A stretch of 64,000 nucleotides of DNA from assembly GCA_964351655.1 (NCBI GenBank), contig CAYGPD010000001.1, positions 112,615-176,614 of the forward strand, in the 5' to 3' direction. This DNA is from Hirschia sp964351655. GTDB taxonomy: Bacteria; Pseudomonadota; Alphaproteobacteria; Caulobacterales; Hyphomonadaceae. Of this stretch, positions 1 through 8,819 are shown in pieces. Both the position numbers and the translations under genes were made by a program. Every line of letters starts with the position of its first letter. The first letter of the stretch is position 1. The notes below the pieces were generated by a model, which was not told the origin of the DNA, ran no database searches, and saw only the letters and a list, made by a program, of their open reading frames with translations.

Positions 1-288
1 ATTGCGCAATTGGGAGTCTTCTTCCAATCCCATAATGGCCCAATTCGTATCCACAAATCTGTTGAGTTCATCAATGGATGTATATCCATCTTGATCTGCA
101 TCCATGCTTGCGAAGAGCAAATTTAGAGGCGCTGCGACAAAACCCATTGTCGAGAGATTGCCTTGATCGGGAGGGCCACCTCGTCCGCCTCCACGTTCTG
201 GTGGTTTATGCGAGGCACATGATGCGGCGAATAATAGGCTTGCAGCGAGTGTTAGTTTGGCGACAGCCCCAATTTTAAAATCGAACAA
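1..288 (-). CDS. EF-hand lipoprotein, 3' part beyond window
   Basis: Minus-strand frame of 96 codons without a stop, opening at a TTG (288-286) preceded by GAGAGA and running off the left edge, so the C-terminus is missing. Residues about 10-24 form a hydrophobic export segment ending in AASC, a plausible lipobox with Cys24 as the lipidated residue. A Gly/Arg/Pro-rich spacer follows (about 28-42). Residues 63-75 read DADQDGYTSIDEL, an EF-hand calcium loop with D1, D3, D5, G6 and E12 in place. Small EF-hand lipoproteins are common in Proteobacteria, with no single known role. The start is uncertain: the in-frame stop lies only five codons upstream, so no longer form exists. Calcium binding is inferred from the loop alone. 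Confidence 0.6.
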   Translation of the reverse strand, partial: MFDFKIGAVAKLTLAASLLFAASCASHKPPERGGGRGGPPDQGNLSTMGFVAAPLNLLFASMDADQDGYTSIDELNRFVDTNWAIMGLEEDSQLRN

Positions 289-376
289 TTTGAAAGTCTC
301 TCATTTGGCAAAATTGCCCCCGATAATATCCCTATAGGTCTAACGGTGCAGAAGAGAAAAACTGTCGAATTTTATT

Positions 377-1222
377 TTATTTAAATAGCGGTGCAGCAGC
401 TGGAGATTTGATTTCTGCCTGGCGTTCAAGCTCGATGGGGCCAGTCATGATGACGTGGTCGTCCGATTCTCGCCAATCAATGTGAAGGTCTCCACCATCA
501 ACAAACACTGTGCAGGAGCGGTTTAAGAGGTTTTTGCGAACTCCCGCAACAACGGCTGCACACGCGCCTGTACCACACGCTTTGGTGAGGCCAGCATCAC
601 GTTCCCATACACGCAAACGGATACAGTCGCGCCCTAAAATTTGGGCAAAACCAACATTGACCTTCTCTGGGAAAAGCATGTGACCTTCAATAAGCGGGCC
701 GATCGCTTTTACGTCAATAGTGTCCAGATTTTCGACAAAGAAGACGCAATGGGGATTACCCATATTTACAGCGCCAGGGAGCTGAAGGTATGGCGCATCG
801 ATGGGGCCGATTTTTAAATCTATGCCGCGCGTATCCATACGTTCCGCAAGCGGAATTTCTTCCCATTTAAGGAGAGGTGAGCCCATATCGACAGAGATCA
901 TGGTGTCACCATTTCCGTGTCGTTTAGCGATGAGGAGGCCCGCTTCAGTTTCAATTTTGATTGTGTCGCGTTTACGTTCGCGCATCATGATCCAGCCGAC
1001 ACAGCGGGACACATTTCCACAGGCCGCAACTTCACTACCTGTATTATTCCAGATACGCATGAAAATATCACCACGCATGGAATGTTCCAAGGAGACAACT
1101 TGATCTGCGTTGGCCGATTTCGCGATACGGCGAACAGCTTCGGGAGAAAGAGACAGTTTTTCACCGCGCCCATCAAGGATAGCAAATGCATTTCCGCAGC
1201 CATTCATTTGATAATACTTCAT
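377..1222 (-). CDS. dapF: Diaminopimelate epimerase DapF
   Basis: Interconverts LL- and meso-diaminopimelate in the cytoplasm, the last shared step toward lysine and the peptidoglycan cross-link residue. The 281 residues match the family length. Both catalytic cysteines are present: C68 in ACGNVSRC and C216 in KACGTGACAA. The N-terminal MNGCGNAF stretch replaces the more usual MHGLGNDF, with Cys in place of Leu and Ala in place of Asp. The ATG at 1222 is the first in the frame. The gene is divergent from the prolyl oligopeptidase gene, with about 270 bp between starts. The next gene downstream on the same strand is the EF-hand lipoprotein, 88 bp away; I see no clear terminator between them. 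Confidence 0.95.
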   Translation of the reverse strand: MKYYQMNGCGNAFAILDGRGEKLSLSPEAVRRIAKSANADQVVSLEHSMRGDIFMRIWNNTGSEVAACGNVSRCVGWIMMRERKRDTIKIETEAGLLIAKRHGNGDTMISVDMGSPLLKWEEIPLAERMDTRGIDLKIGPIDAPYLQLPGAVNMGNPHCVFFVENLDTIDVKAIGPLIEGHMLFPEKVNVGFAQILGRDCIRLRVWERDAGLTKACGTGACAAVVAGVRKNLLNRSCTVFVDGGDLHIDWRESDDHVIMTGPIELERQAEIKSPAAAPLFK

Positions 1223-1490
1223 GGGTATTCTTCATCCGTGTAGAAAGCATGCAACATAGTTAAGATGACTGTGTGCGTTGCGTTTGTCTATTCGCCTTTA
1301 GGGTGAAAATAGGAAGTTTTTACGGCGCGTCAAACTAAATAAGATTTAAAGCATGTAACACGCGATATTGAGGTTCTTTGAACACACCCCATCTATAGTG
1401 GATCAACTTGTAAATTGAGCATTTTTGAAAAGCATAGTTGCATCAGAAACAAGTGACGTTAAGCTCGCATTATGCGGGAAAGGTCACTTC

Positions 1491-3683
1491 ATGAACAAGA
1501 TAATTTTAAGTGCGGCTATATTATTAGCTGGAGCATGCACGGCGCAGGACGATACATCTATAATGACGAATACGGCAGACACTTCATCAGTTTCAAGCAC
1601 GGCTGATCTAAGCTTTAATTCGGACGCACACCTTTTCCTTGAAGAGGTTGAGGGCGACAAAGCACTTGAATGGGTGAAGGGAGAGAATGAGCGCTCCCTC
1701 GCTCGATTGAAAGCTGACCCTCGATTTGCGGCACTTGAGAAAGATGCACTCGATATTGTGAACGCCAAAGAACGTATTCCTTACGGGTCTGTACGTGATG
1801 GATATGTATATAATTTCTGGCAGGATGAAACCAATGTGCGTGGCCTTTGGCGTAAAACCACATTGGAGAGCTATAAGTCAGATATGCCTGTCTGGGAGAC
1901 GGTATTAGACTTTGATGCTTTAGCAAAAGCAGAAGATAAAAACTGGGTATTTAAAGGTTCCAATTGTTTTAAGCCCAAAGATGACAATGCTTGGCGCTGT
2001 ATGGTGTCGCTCTCTGATGGCGGTAAGGATGCTGTCATTCAGCGCGAGTTTGATCTTGCAAGCAAAACATTTGTTGAAGGCGGCTTTGCAACGCATGAAG
2101 CTAAACAGGGTATTGCATGGGCTGGTGCTGATACCCTGCTTGTCGCGACTGATTGGGGTGATGTGGATGGTGTCGCATCCGTTACGGAGTCCGGCTATCC
2201 TTATATTTTAAAACGTTGGACGCGCGGTACGCCTCTAAATGAAGCGCAGACGATTTTGAAAAGCTCACCAACCGTTATGGGCGTGTGGCCGATGACGTTT
2301 GAGCTTGAAGATGGGCGTGTGATCCAGTCGGCAATGGAAGCTGAATCATTTTTCTCGTTTAACTACTGGTTATTCCCTGAAGATGGATCAGAGGCGGTTA
2401 AATGGCCGATCCCGAAAAAATCAACGCCTCAAGGCGTATATGCAGGCCAATTCCTTTTAACATTGGAGGCCGATTGGGATGTTGAAGGGCAGGGTAGCTT
2501 CAAGCAAGGGGATTTAGTCGCCTTTGATGTGAACGCGTTCCTTGAGAGCAAAACACTGCCAAGCGTTTCGCTTGTGATGCGCCCTAAAGAGCGTCAGGCA
2601 ATAGGCGGCGTATCTTTATCTAAAGACGCCTTATTGATCTCTTATAACGATAATGTCGCCGGTAAAGTGATGTCTGGTGATTTGGTTGATGGCGAATGGA
2701 CGTTTTCTCCTGTTGCGCTCCCTGATAATGGAAATGCTGGAATTGCGTTTGCATCCAAAGATGAGAGCGATGTTTTCCTAAATTATGAGGGCTTTTTAAA
2801 CCCAGATTCACTGTATGCATTTGATGCAAAATCAGGTGAAGTGACATTGCTAAAAAGCTTGCCGCCAAAATTTGACGCAAGCCCATATGTGGTAGAGCAA
2901 TTTGAATCGACATCGAAAGATGGAACAAAAGTGCCCTATTTTGTGGTACGAGCAAAAGACACCGCGATGGATGGTTCCACGCCAACCTTGCTTTATGGGT
3001 ATGGTGGTTTCCAGATATCGCTAAATCCAAGCTACTCAGCGTTTACTGGCAAGCTTTGGCTCGATAATGGCGGTGCCTATGTGCTTGCGAATATTCGGGG
3101 CGGCGGAGAATTTGGACCGGCATGGCACCAAGCCGGGCTGAAGCTAAAGCGTCAAGTAGTGTATGATGACTTCATCTCAGTTGCTGAAGATATTATCGGC
3201 AAGGGGCTTACATCACCAAGCAAACTAGGAATTATGGGCGGTTCCAATGGTGGTTTGCTCATGGGTGTTATGTTTACACAGCGCCCAGACTTGTTCTCGG
3301 CGGTTGTGTGTCAGGTGCCGTTATTGGATATGCTGCGTTATCACACCATGCTGGCGGGTGCGTCTTGGATGGATGAATATGGTGATCCAGATGTGCCAGA
3401 AGAGCGCGAATGGTTGGAAAAACTATCGCCCTACCACAATATTGATCCATCTACGGAGTATCCAGAAATCTTCTTCGTCACCTCAACAAAAGATGACCGC
3501 GTTCACCCAGCTCACGCACGTAAAATGGCGCATCGCTTACAGGATCTTGAAAAGCCATTCTTGTACTATGAAAACATTGATGGTGGACACTCTGCAGCGG
3601 CGAATTTGAAAGAATCTGCAAATCGCCGTGCGCTGGAAATGACCTATCTAATGCAAAAGCTTATGGGGTCATCAGCTGAATAA
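1491..3683 (+). CDS. Prolyl oligopeptidase family serine peptidase (S9A), exported
   Basis: Serine peptidase of the prolyl oligopeptidase type, which cleaves short peptides after proline. I chose the ATG at 1491 because GGAAAGG lies 7 bases upstream and the protein then begins with a signal peptide (MNKIILSAAILLAGAC). The AGAC ending suggests a lipoprotein, though the lipobox is not ideal; the open frame itself extends back to 1425. An N-terminal beta-propeller region (about 40-430) is followed by the alpha/beta-hydrolase domain. The triad is visible: nucleophile S585 in GGSNGG, acid around D668 in KDDRV, and H700 in DGGHSAA. About 730 residues is normal for the family. The substrate is unknown; a role in peptide scavenging in the periplasm or at the surface is inference. 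Confidence 0.92.
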   Translation: MNKIILSAAILLAGACTAQDDTSIMTNTADTSSVSSTADLSFNSDAHLFLEEVEGDKALEWVKGENERSLARLKADPRFAALEKDALDIVNAKERIPYGSVRDGYVYNFWQDETNVRGLWRKTTLESYKSDMPVWETVLDFDALAKAEDKNWVFKGSNCFKPKDDNAWRCMVSLSDGGKDAVIQREFDLASKTFVEGGFATHEAKQGIAWAGADTLLVATDWGDVDGVASVTESGYPYILKRWTRGTPLNEAQTILKSSPTVMGVWPMTFELEDGRVIQSAMEAESFFSFNYWLFPEDGSEAVKWPIPKKSTPQGVYAGQFLLTLEADWDVEGQGSFKQGDLVAFDVNAFLESKTLPSVSLVMRPKERQAIGGVSLSKDALLISYNDNVAGKVMSGDLVDGEWTFSPVALPDNGNAGIAFASKDESDVFLNYEGFLNPDSLYAFDAKSGEVTLLKSLPPKFDASPYVVEQFESTSKDGTKVPYFVVRAKDTAMDGSTPTLLYGYGGFQISLNPSYSAFTGKLWLDNGGAYVLANIRGGGEFGPAWHQAGLKLKRQVVYDDFISVAEDIIGKGLTSPSKLGIMGGSNGGLLMGVMFTQRPDLFSAVVCQVPLLDMLRYHTMLAGASWMDEYGDPDVPEEREWLEKLSPYHNIDPSTEYPEIFFVTSTKDDRVHPAHARKMAHRLQDLEKPFLYYENIDGGHSAAANLKESANRRALEMTYLMQKLMGSSAE

Positions 3684-3728
3684 AATTATTGGTAAACACT
3701 AGATTGTGATTTGATTTTTCAAGATAGT

Positions 3729-3777
3729 CCTTTCAGGCTTGTGGGGTGTAGTTTTATTGAACCACCTGTCTGAAAGG
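3729..3777 (+). promoter_or_regulatory. Hairpin whose 3' arm carries the SD of the redoxin gene
   Basis: CCTTTCAG (3729-3736) pairs perfectly with CTGAAAGG (3770-3777), and inside it GTGG (3741-3744) pairs with CCAC (3762-3765). The 3' arm includes GAAAGG, the only good Shine-Dalgarno for the ATG at 3786, and is followed by GCGTTTTT. It could be a terminator for the upstream peptidase gene, a stem that hides the ribosome site of the redoxin gene, or both. Confidence 0.5.
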
Positions 3778-3785
3778 GCGTTTTT

Positions 3786-4379
3786 ATGAAGTCTCTATTT
3801 GTCGCAAGTGTTTTATCTTTTGCTCTATCGCTCCCAGCATTGGCAGCTCCGCGTTTGGGAGAGGAAGTTCCTGATTTTGAGGCGGTTTCCACGCATGGGG
3901 AAACTGTTAAACTGAGCGATATAGAAGGTCTCGTCGTTTTGGAATGGACAAATGATGGCTGTCCATTTGTGCAGAAACACTATGATTCAGGAAATATGCA
4001 GGCGACTCAAAAAACGCTAACTGAGGGCGGTGCTAAGTGGATCACGATCATTTCTTCTGCCCCAGGTAAGCAGGGCTATGTGGATGCGGATGAGGCCAAC
4101 TCCATAGCTTCTGATCATGGTGCGATGCCGGATTACACTATTCTTGATCCCACAGGTGAAATCGGTAAACTCTATAAGGCGCAAACAACGCCGCATATGT
4201 TTGTAATTGATGATGGTATTCTTGAATATGCTGGAGCAATTGATTCCATCCCTTCGGGAAATCCTGCAGATATAGAGCGTGCTGAGAATTATGTTTTATC
4301 TGCATTTGCGGACATATCGGCAGGCAAAGAGGTGCAGACTGCATCAAGCAAACCGTATGGCTGTAACGTCAAATATTAA
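3786..4379 (+). CDS. Exported thioredoxin-fold redoxin (PRX-like)
   Basis: A 197-residue protein with a clear cleavable signal (residues 1-20, ending ALAAP), so probably periplasmic. The mature part is a redoxin/AhpC-TSA fold. The expected strand WTNDGCPFVQKHY carries one cysteine where thioredoxins have CxxC, and a second cysteine sits near the C-terminus (YGCNVKY). The cis-Pro region reads TTPHMFVID. This pattern resembles the PRX_like1 branch of thioredoxin-like proteins, whose function is poorly known. With a single cysteine at the active site it is more likely a peroxidase-like or thiol-binding protein than a dithiol oxidoreductase. The SD (GAAAGG) lies in a hairpin, see 3729-3777. Confidence 0.8.
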   Translation: MKSLFVASVLSFALSLPALAAPRLGEEVPDFEAVSTHGETVKLSDIEGLVVLEWTNDGCPFVQKHYDSGNMQATQKTLTEGGAKWITIISSAPGKQGYVDADEANSIASDHGAMPDYTILDPTGEIGKLYKAQTTPHMFVIDDGILEYAGAIDSIPSGNPADIERAENYVLSAFADISAGKEVQTASSKPYGCNVKY

Positions 4380-4456
4380 TTTGAAAATGTGAATATACTT
4401 CCTCTTGTGTTTTATCGTTTTTCGATATATTGTGAGCGCAAGAGGAGCTATATCAC

Positions 4457-4867
4457 ATGAAAGCTGAACTTATTCGCGTGGCAAATGGTGCCATAGATAT
4501 CAAGGTTGTAACGTCTAAAACCATGCATATTTTGCAATGGCGTCGACATATGTTTCGCGATGAAGTGCTCTTGGATGGCAAACGCCAACAAGTCTCACAC
4601 GGCCTTTTATGGGGGCGGGAGACCATTTATGGATTGGTGTTTGGCAGAGATGAAGATGGCCAAGGCGGCAGCAAACTAATCCTCACGATTGACTCTCGTC
4701 ATGATTGGAATTCGCTTGATGTGGATGAATATAACCGTCCACGTGGGGTGCGTTTGGAAGATGCAGACAGCACATTATTGGTCTTTGGGTCGTTAGACCC
4801 CAAAGAGCTGGAAAAGCCACGAACCTTTATGGAAGCTTTGAAAAAATCATTTGGAATGCAGTGGTAA
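4457..4867 (+). CDS. Conserved-looking hypothetical protein, 136 aa
   Basis: I do not recognise the family. The start ATG at 4457 has AGAGGAG about 9 bases upstream (4440-4446), a strong site. The product has no signal peptide or membrane segment and looks like a compact, mostly beta cytoplasmic protein: alternating hydrophobic strands (AIDIKVVTSK, TIYGLVFGRDED, KLILTIDSRHDW) with a C-terminal helix (PRTFMEALKKSF). It is flanked by the redoxin gene upstream and by a strong shared terminator downstream. Good codon use and the ribosome site support a real gene; no function can be assigned. Confidence 0.7.
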   Translation: MKAELIRVANGAIDIKVVTSKTMHILQWRRHMFRDEVLLDGKRQQVSHGLLWGRETIYGLVFGRDEDGQGGSKLILTIDSRHDWNSLDVDEYNRPRGVRLEDADSTLLVFGSLDPKELEKPRTFMEALKKSFGMQW

Positions 4868-4868
4868 T

Positions 4869-4904
4869 AAAAAGGGCGCACCCAGTATTGAGTGCGCCCT
4901 TTTT
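4869..4904. terminator. Bidirectional terminator between convergent genes
   Basis: Perfect 13-bp stem AAAAAGGGCGCAC / GTGCGCCCTTTTT with a 10-base loop. T-runs on both strands serve the orphan gene (+) and the cytochrome c gene (-). Confidence 0.9.
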
Positions 4905-4925
4905 GTATAGATTTTTAGAAGCGAA

Positions 4926-5318
4926 TTATTCGCTTTCAGACATGATGTAAGCAATCACATCTTGTTGTTCTTGCTCTTTTTTTAGCCCGATGAAGACCAT
5001 TTTATTTCCCTTGACCGCAGCACGTGGGTTAGCAAGGTAAGCAGATAGAGATTCAGCATCCCAAGTCTTGCCGCCTTCACCTTCAGCGAGCATGGCTTTG
5101 GAGTATTTGAAGCCTTCCACAGAAGCGATTTCACGACCAAGAATATTGTTTAGGTTTGGACCGACTTTATTGGCACCTACAACATTGTGACATGCAACGC
5201 ATTTTTTGAAGACTTTCGCGCCAGCTTCTGCGTCGCCTTCCGCGAGGGCGCTTCCAGAAAAGCCTGCTGTCATGGCGAATGCAGTGAGGGCGAATGATGC
5301 GATTTTGAATGTTTTCAT
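4926..5318 (-). CDS. Class I cytochrome c, exported
   Basis: Small soluble c-type cytochrome that carries electrons in the periplasm. I start at the ATG at 5318, which opens directly with a signal peptide (MKTFKIASFALTAFAM, cleavage after ALA around residue 26); the frame extends to 5366 but that extension is not signal-like. Haem attachment is CVACH and the likely axial Met lies in GNKMVFIG. The length, about 105 mature residues, and the motif GPNLNNILGRE fit the cytochrome c2 / mitochondrial-like group. The partner oxidase is not in the window. It shares a terminator with the convergent orphan gene. Confidence 0.92.
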   Translation of the reverse strand: MKTFKIASFALTAFAMTAGFSGSALAEGDAEAGAKVFKKCVACHNVVGANKVGPNLNNILGREIASVEGFKYSKAMLAEGEGGKTWDAESLSAYLANPRAAVKGNKMVFIGLKKEQEQQDVIAYIMSESE

Positions 5319-5482
5319 AGGGTCGGCTCCAGCTCGAATTCTTAGTTTCCGGATTAGATATAACAATGCTGCGTGTGTATGGATAATGAATAAAGCAGTT
5401 TTGGTCGATTCGTCGCAGATTGGACAAGGTGGGTGTAGGATAAAGTGGTATTATCAATTTGCTTCATGGCGATTTAGTGACT

Positions 5483-7948
5483 TCAATGTGAATGCTTTTT
5501 TATGCCGCGTTGGGGTTTCGCATTTGCGGGATTTTCAGGCCAATCATGTTTGGGGTAACGCCCCCGCATATCCTTCCGCATGTCCTGATACCCACCGGTC
5601 CAGAAGGCGACAATGTCTTTTGTCATTGCGATTGGACGCTGGGCAGGTGAGAGCATTTCGAGGGTGAGAGGGACGCGTCCATTGGCGATATGAGGGTGTT
5701 GGGAGAGGCCAAAAAACTCTTGCGCTTTGACGCTAACCGTGGGGCCTTTTTCGCTATCATAAACAATAGAAACATTGCGATCTGTTGGTGTGGTCCAGTG
5801 AGATGGCGCGAGGTTTTCCATTTCAGATATGAGTTGCCAGTCGAGCAATGTTTTGATGGCGGCTATGGCTTTTGCGTCTGTTATGTTTGAAAAATCTCTA
5901 GCGTTTTCAAGGAGTGGAGCCAGCCAATCCTTCGCGCGTGTGTGGATGGTGTTTGCAAAATTTTCTGGCCAAATTGAACCAAATTGGGCATGCAGAAAAT
6001 TAATCCGTGTACTGAATGAGGCGATTGCATCATGTGCTGGGAGGAGTTTTGTCCCGTCTTTTTCAAAGGCATCCAAAAGCCCTTGTATAGCGGCCTTTCC
6101 GTTGGGTTTTGCAAGGGGAGTTTGGGAGAGTGTGATTGCCCCAATGCGTGTTACGCGCCTTGCTGTAAGGCGGTTTAATTTGGCATCGAAACTGGCAATA
6201 TCTTCGGTGATCTCTGGACCAATATCGCGCGCTTCAGCTTCAGAAATTGGTGCTGCGAGGGTGATGCGCAGGGTGGCTGCTCCCCCTGTGATATCCGCGA
6301 TCGCTAGCCATGCTTCCCTTGAGAGGGGGTCTGTGGTGTCCACCTGCGCGGCGCGTCCATTGGCCATGAGGAACTCCCCCACCTTGCCTGGTCGTGCTTT
6401 GGCAATTCGGTCGGGAAAACCTTGAGCAATTGTGACGCCTGCTTCTTCTCGGTTTAGGTGGGGATTGTTTTTTAAAGTGGGTTTTGCGGTTCTGGCCCAT
6501 CGGTTTGCCATATCCCGCATGGCGCGTGCGCGACCTGATTTATCCACGGAAAAGCGCGCAAGACGTTCACGGGCATCAATGCTTTTTCCGCCTAAACCTC
6601 GCTCACTTATCAAGGCGGCAATATGGGCAGCTAGAGGGATAGTCTCAATCTTATCCGCCCCCAGTACCATTGCTGCTAATCTAGGTGGCAATGGAAGATC
6701 AGATAACTTAAGGCCGAGTGGGGTCGGTTGTCCTTTTTCATTTATGGCACCCAGATTTTGCAATAACGCAAGACTGGCATTCCAAACGCCTTGGGGCGGT
6801 GCATCCAGCCAACGCATGGAGGATGGATCGTGCGTGCCCCATCGGGCGAGATCAAGTACAAGGCTCGTGAGGTCGCTATTGGTGATTTCAGGCGCTGGAA
6901 AGGCAGGTAAGCCGCGTGTTTCGGCTTCATGCCATAAGCGATAACATACGCCCGGCTCTGTACGGCCGGCGCGTCCGCGCCTTTGATCGGCGTTGGCGCG
7001 GGATGCGCGGATTGTATCAAGGCGCGAGGCATTTAAGGAGGCATCATATCGAGGCACACGGGCAAGGCCGGCATCTATGACGATGCGTACACCTTCAATT
7101 GTGAGTGAACTTTCGGCGATATCGGTTGCCAGAACGATTTTGCGCTTGCCTGCGGGGGGAGGTGAAATTGCTGCATCTTGCTCTTGTGGTGTGAGGCCGC
7201 CAAAGAGCGGGGCAATTAGAATATCATCGTCAAGGTGGTCTAGGCGTTCGGCGGTGCGTTTAATTTCCATTGCGCCGGGAAGAAAAACGAGGAGTGAACC
7301 TGTTTCTTCTTTGAGGGCGCGGTTGATAGTGGATGCAACCTCATCTTCGAGGCGGGCATTTTGATTGCGGCCAATGTAATGTGTGGTGACAGGGTGGGCG
7401 CGCCCATCAGACTGGATAAGGGGGGCATTTAAAAATGCGGGTAGACCTTGAGTGTCCAATGTGGCGGACATGGGTAGGATGCGTAAATCTTCACGCAAGG
7501 CTTCTTGGGCTTCGAGGGCGAGTGTGAGGCCAAGGTCAGCATCGAGGGAGCGTTCATGGAACTCATCGAATATAACCGCGCTAATGCCGGATAATTCGGG
7601 ATCATCAAGTATCATGCGGGTAAAAATACCCTCTGTGATGACTTCTATGCGTGTCGATTTAGATGTGCGTACATCGAGGCGCGCGCGCAGACCAATTGTA
7701 TCGCCGACGCTTTCACCAAGGGTTTGGGCCATACGGGTTGCGGCGGCGCGGGCAGCAATACGGCGTGGTTCAAGAACGAGTATTTTTCCAGTCTTTGCCC
7801 AGTCTTCTTCGAGTAGAGCAAGCGGGACACGTGTTGTTTTACCTGCGCCCGGAGGGGCGGCGAGCACAAGGCGTGTGTGTGCGCGTAAACTGGTTTTGAT
7901 GTCGTCTATAACATCATCAATGGGAAGGGAGGGTGAGCTTTGCGTCAT
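5483..7948 (-). CDS. hrpB: ATP-dependent RNA helicase HrpB
   Basis: DEAH-type helicase of the HrpB family, 821 residues as expected. The Walker A motif is APPGAGKTTRVPLALL near residue 32, the Walker B/DEAH motif is FDEFHERS, the SAT motif is MSATLD, and motif VI is QRRGRAGRTEPGVCYRLW. The HrpB-specific C-terminal region follows (about 480-821). The cellular role of HrpB is not well defined in most bacteria; RNA processing is usual for relatives. The start ATG at 7948 lies 43 bp downstream of the phosphatase gene on the same strand, so the two are probably co-transcribed. Confidence 0.95.
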   Translation of the reverse strand: MTQSSPSLPIDDVIDDIKTSLRAHTRLVLAAPPGAGKTTRVPLALLEEDWAKTGKILVLEPRRIAARAAATRMAQTLGESVGDTIGLRARLDVRTSKSTRIEVITEGIFTRMILDDPELSGISAVIFDEFHERSLDADLGLTLALEAQEALREDLRILPMSATLDTQGLPAFLNAPLIQSDGRAHPVTTHYIGRNQNARLEDEVASTINRALKEETGSLLVFLPGAMEIKRTAERLDHLDDDILIAPLFGGLTPQEQDAAISPPPAGKRKIVLATDIAESSLTIEGVRIVIDAGLARVPRYDASLNASRLDTIRASRANADQRRGRAGRTEPGVCYRLWHEAETRGLPAFPAPEITNSDLTSLVLDLARWGTHDPSSMRWLDAPPQGVWNASLALLQNLGAINEKGQPTPLGLKLSDLPLPPRLAAMVLGADKIETIPLAAHIAALISERGLGGKSIDARERLARFSVDKSGRARAMRDMANRWARTAKPTLKNNPHLNREEAGVTIAQGFPDRIAKARPGKVGEFLMANGRAAQVDTTDPLSREAWLAIADITGGAATLRITLAAPISEAEARDIGPEITEDIASFDAKLNRLTARRVTRIGAITLSQTPLAKPNGKAAIQGLLDAFEKDGTKLLPAHDAIASFSTRINFLHAQFGSIWPENFANTIHTRAKDWLAPLLENARDFSNITDAKAIAAIKTLLDWQLISEMENLAPSHWTTPTDRNVSIVYDSEKGPTVSVKAQEFFGLSQHPHIANGRVPLTLEMLSPAQRPIAMTKDIVAFWTGGYQDMRKDMRGRYPKHDWPENPANAKPQRGIKKHSH

Positions 7949-7991
7949 GCCTCAGCGATACGCAGGAATGACGCTTGCTGCAAGATGGGAA

Positions 7992-8702
7992 TTATTCAGC
8001 GGGGACTTGTCCAACTTCTTCACTTGGCAAGTCTATATAAGATAATGGACCACCTTTCCCGCATCCTGTATCAAGGAAAATGGCGCGGCGGCCATTGTCC
8101 GCGGTATGCACGTAAGGTTGTTCGGCGCGGATATCGTGCCCTACGACCGCTGTGATGCCTTCGGGAAGGCTTTCGACCCAATCATAATGGCGTACGGGGC
8201 GACCTTCTTCATCCCGATCACCGCGCACTTCACCAAAGAGGGCCATGTTTTCAATGCGGCGACGCAGGCGATTAAGATTCATGGGCTCATCAGGCGGAGC
8301 AAAGTGAAAGGGGCTGACAGCACCATGCGCGAACACAAATTGGCCCATACGCAGAATGTGAGGTGTATCCGCATAAATTTTGATGAAGCGCTCTTTTAGC
8401 TCTTTTCCGTCTGGGGCATTGGCAATGCCTTTCATGGTTTGGGATAATTCGCGGTTCATCCGAATATTATTCCCCATGAGCATACGGTAAAGTTTGTCAT
8501 CATGGTTTGAACGCACAAGATATGCGCGGCCTGAATCGATCCAATTCAGAGCTAATCTTAGTACACCTGCGCTGTCGGGCCCGCGATCGACGAGGTCTCC
8601 CAATAATATGATGTGATCGGCGTTTCCGGCGGCAGCTTCAAGACTGTCTGGGTGGCCATGCACATCACCAATGGCCCGTATGTTATTCAACTTAGAAATC
8701 AT
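7992..8702 (-). CDS. PPP-type metallophosphoesterase (Ser/Thr phosphatase-like)
   Basis: A 236-residue phosphatase with the two-metal core of the PPP family: GDVHGH (residues 13-18), GDLVDRGPDS (about 36-45), then SNHDDK where the family has GNHE, with VFAHGAVSP and VVGHD for the later histidines. The C-terminal DTGCGKGGPLSYIDL is typical of bacterial PrpA/PphA-like and ApaH-like enzymes. Substrate could be phosphoprotein or dinucleoside polyphosphate; the sequence cannot decide. It lies just upstream of hrpB in the same direction and is divergent from the symporter gene. Confidence 0.88.
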   Translation of the reverse strand: MISKLNNIRAIGDVHGHPDSLEAAAGNADHIILLGDLVDRGPDSAGVLRLALNWIDSGRAYLVRSNHDDKLYRMLMGNNIRMNRELSQTMKGIANAPDGKELKERFIKIYADTPHILRMGQFVFAHGAVSPFHFAPPDEPMNLNRLRRRIENMALFGEVRGDRDEEGRPVRHYDWVESLPEGITAVVGHDIRAEQPYVHTADNGRRAIFLDTGCGKGGPLSYIDLPSEEVGQVPAE

Positions 8703-8771
8703 ATGGTTATTTTGATGCTGTTACGAGATAAATGGCAAGAGGTAGAATCTACTCCTTGACCGCAATTTCTG

Positions 8772-8786
8772 TAGACATAGTGTCTA
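8772..8786. promoter_or_regulatory. Inverted repeat upstream of symporter gene
   Basis: TAGACA-TAG-TGTCTA, a perfect 6-3-6 palindrome, 33 bp before the symporter ATG and 15 bp after a TTGACC that could be a -35 box. Its position over a likely -10 region suggests a repressor site; the regulator is unknown. Confidence 0.4.
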
Positions 8787-8819
8787 AACTTGATTTTTTT
8801 GAGGTGGAGATCCTTTTTA

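Noticed and set aside
5829..8045. Plus-strand ORFs opposite hrpB
   Set aside because: HrpB is a clear full-length match; these frames are shadows of its codon bias.
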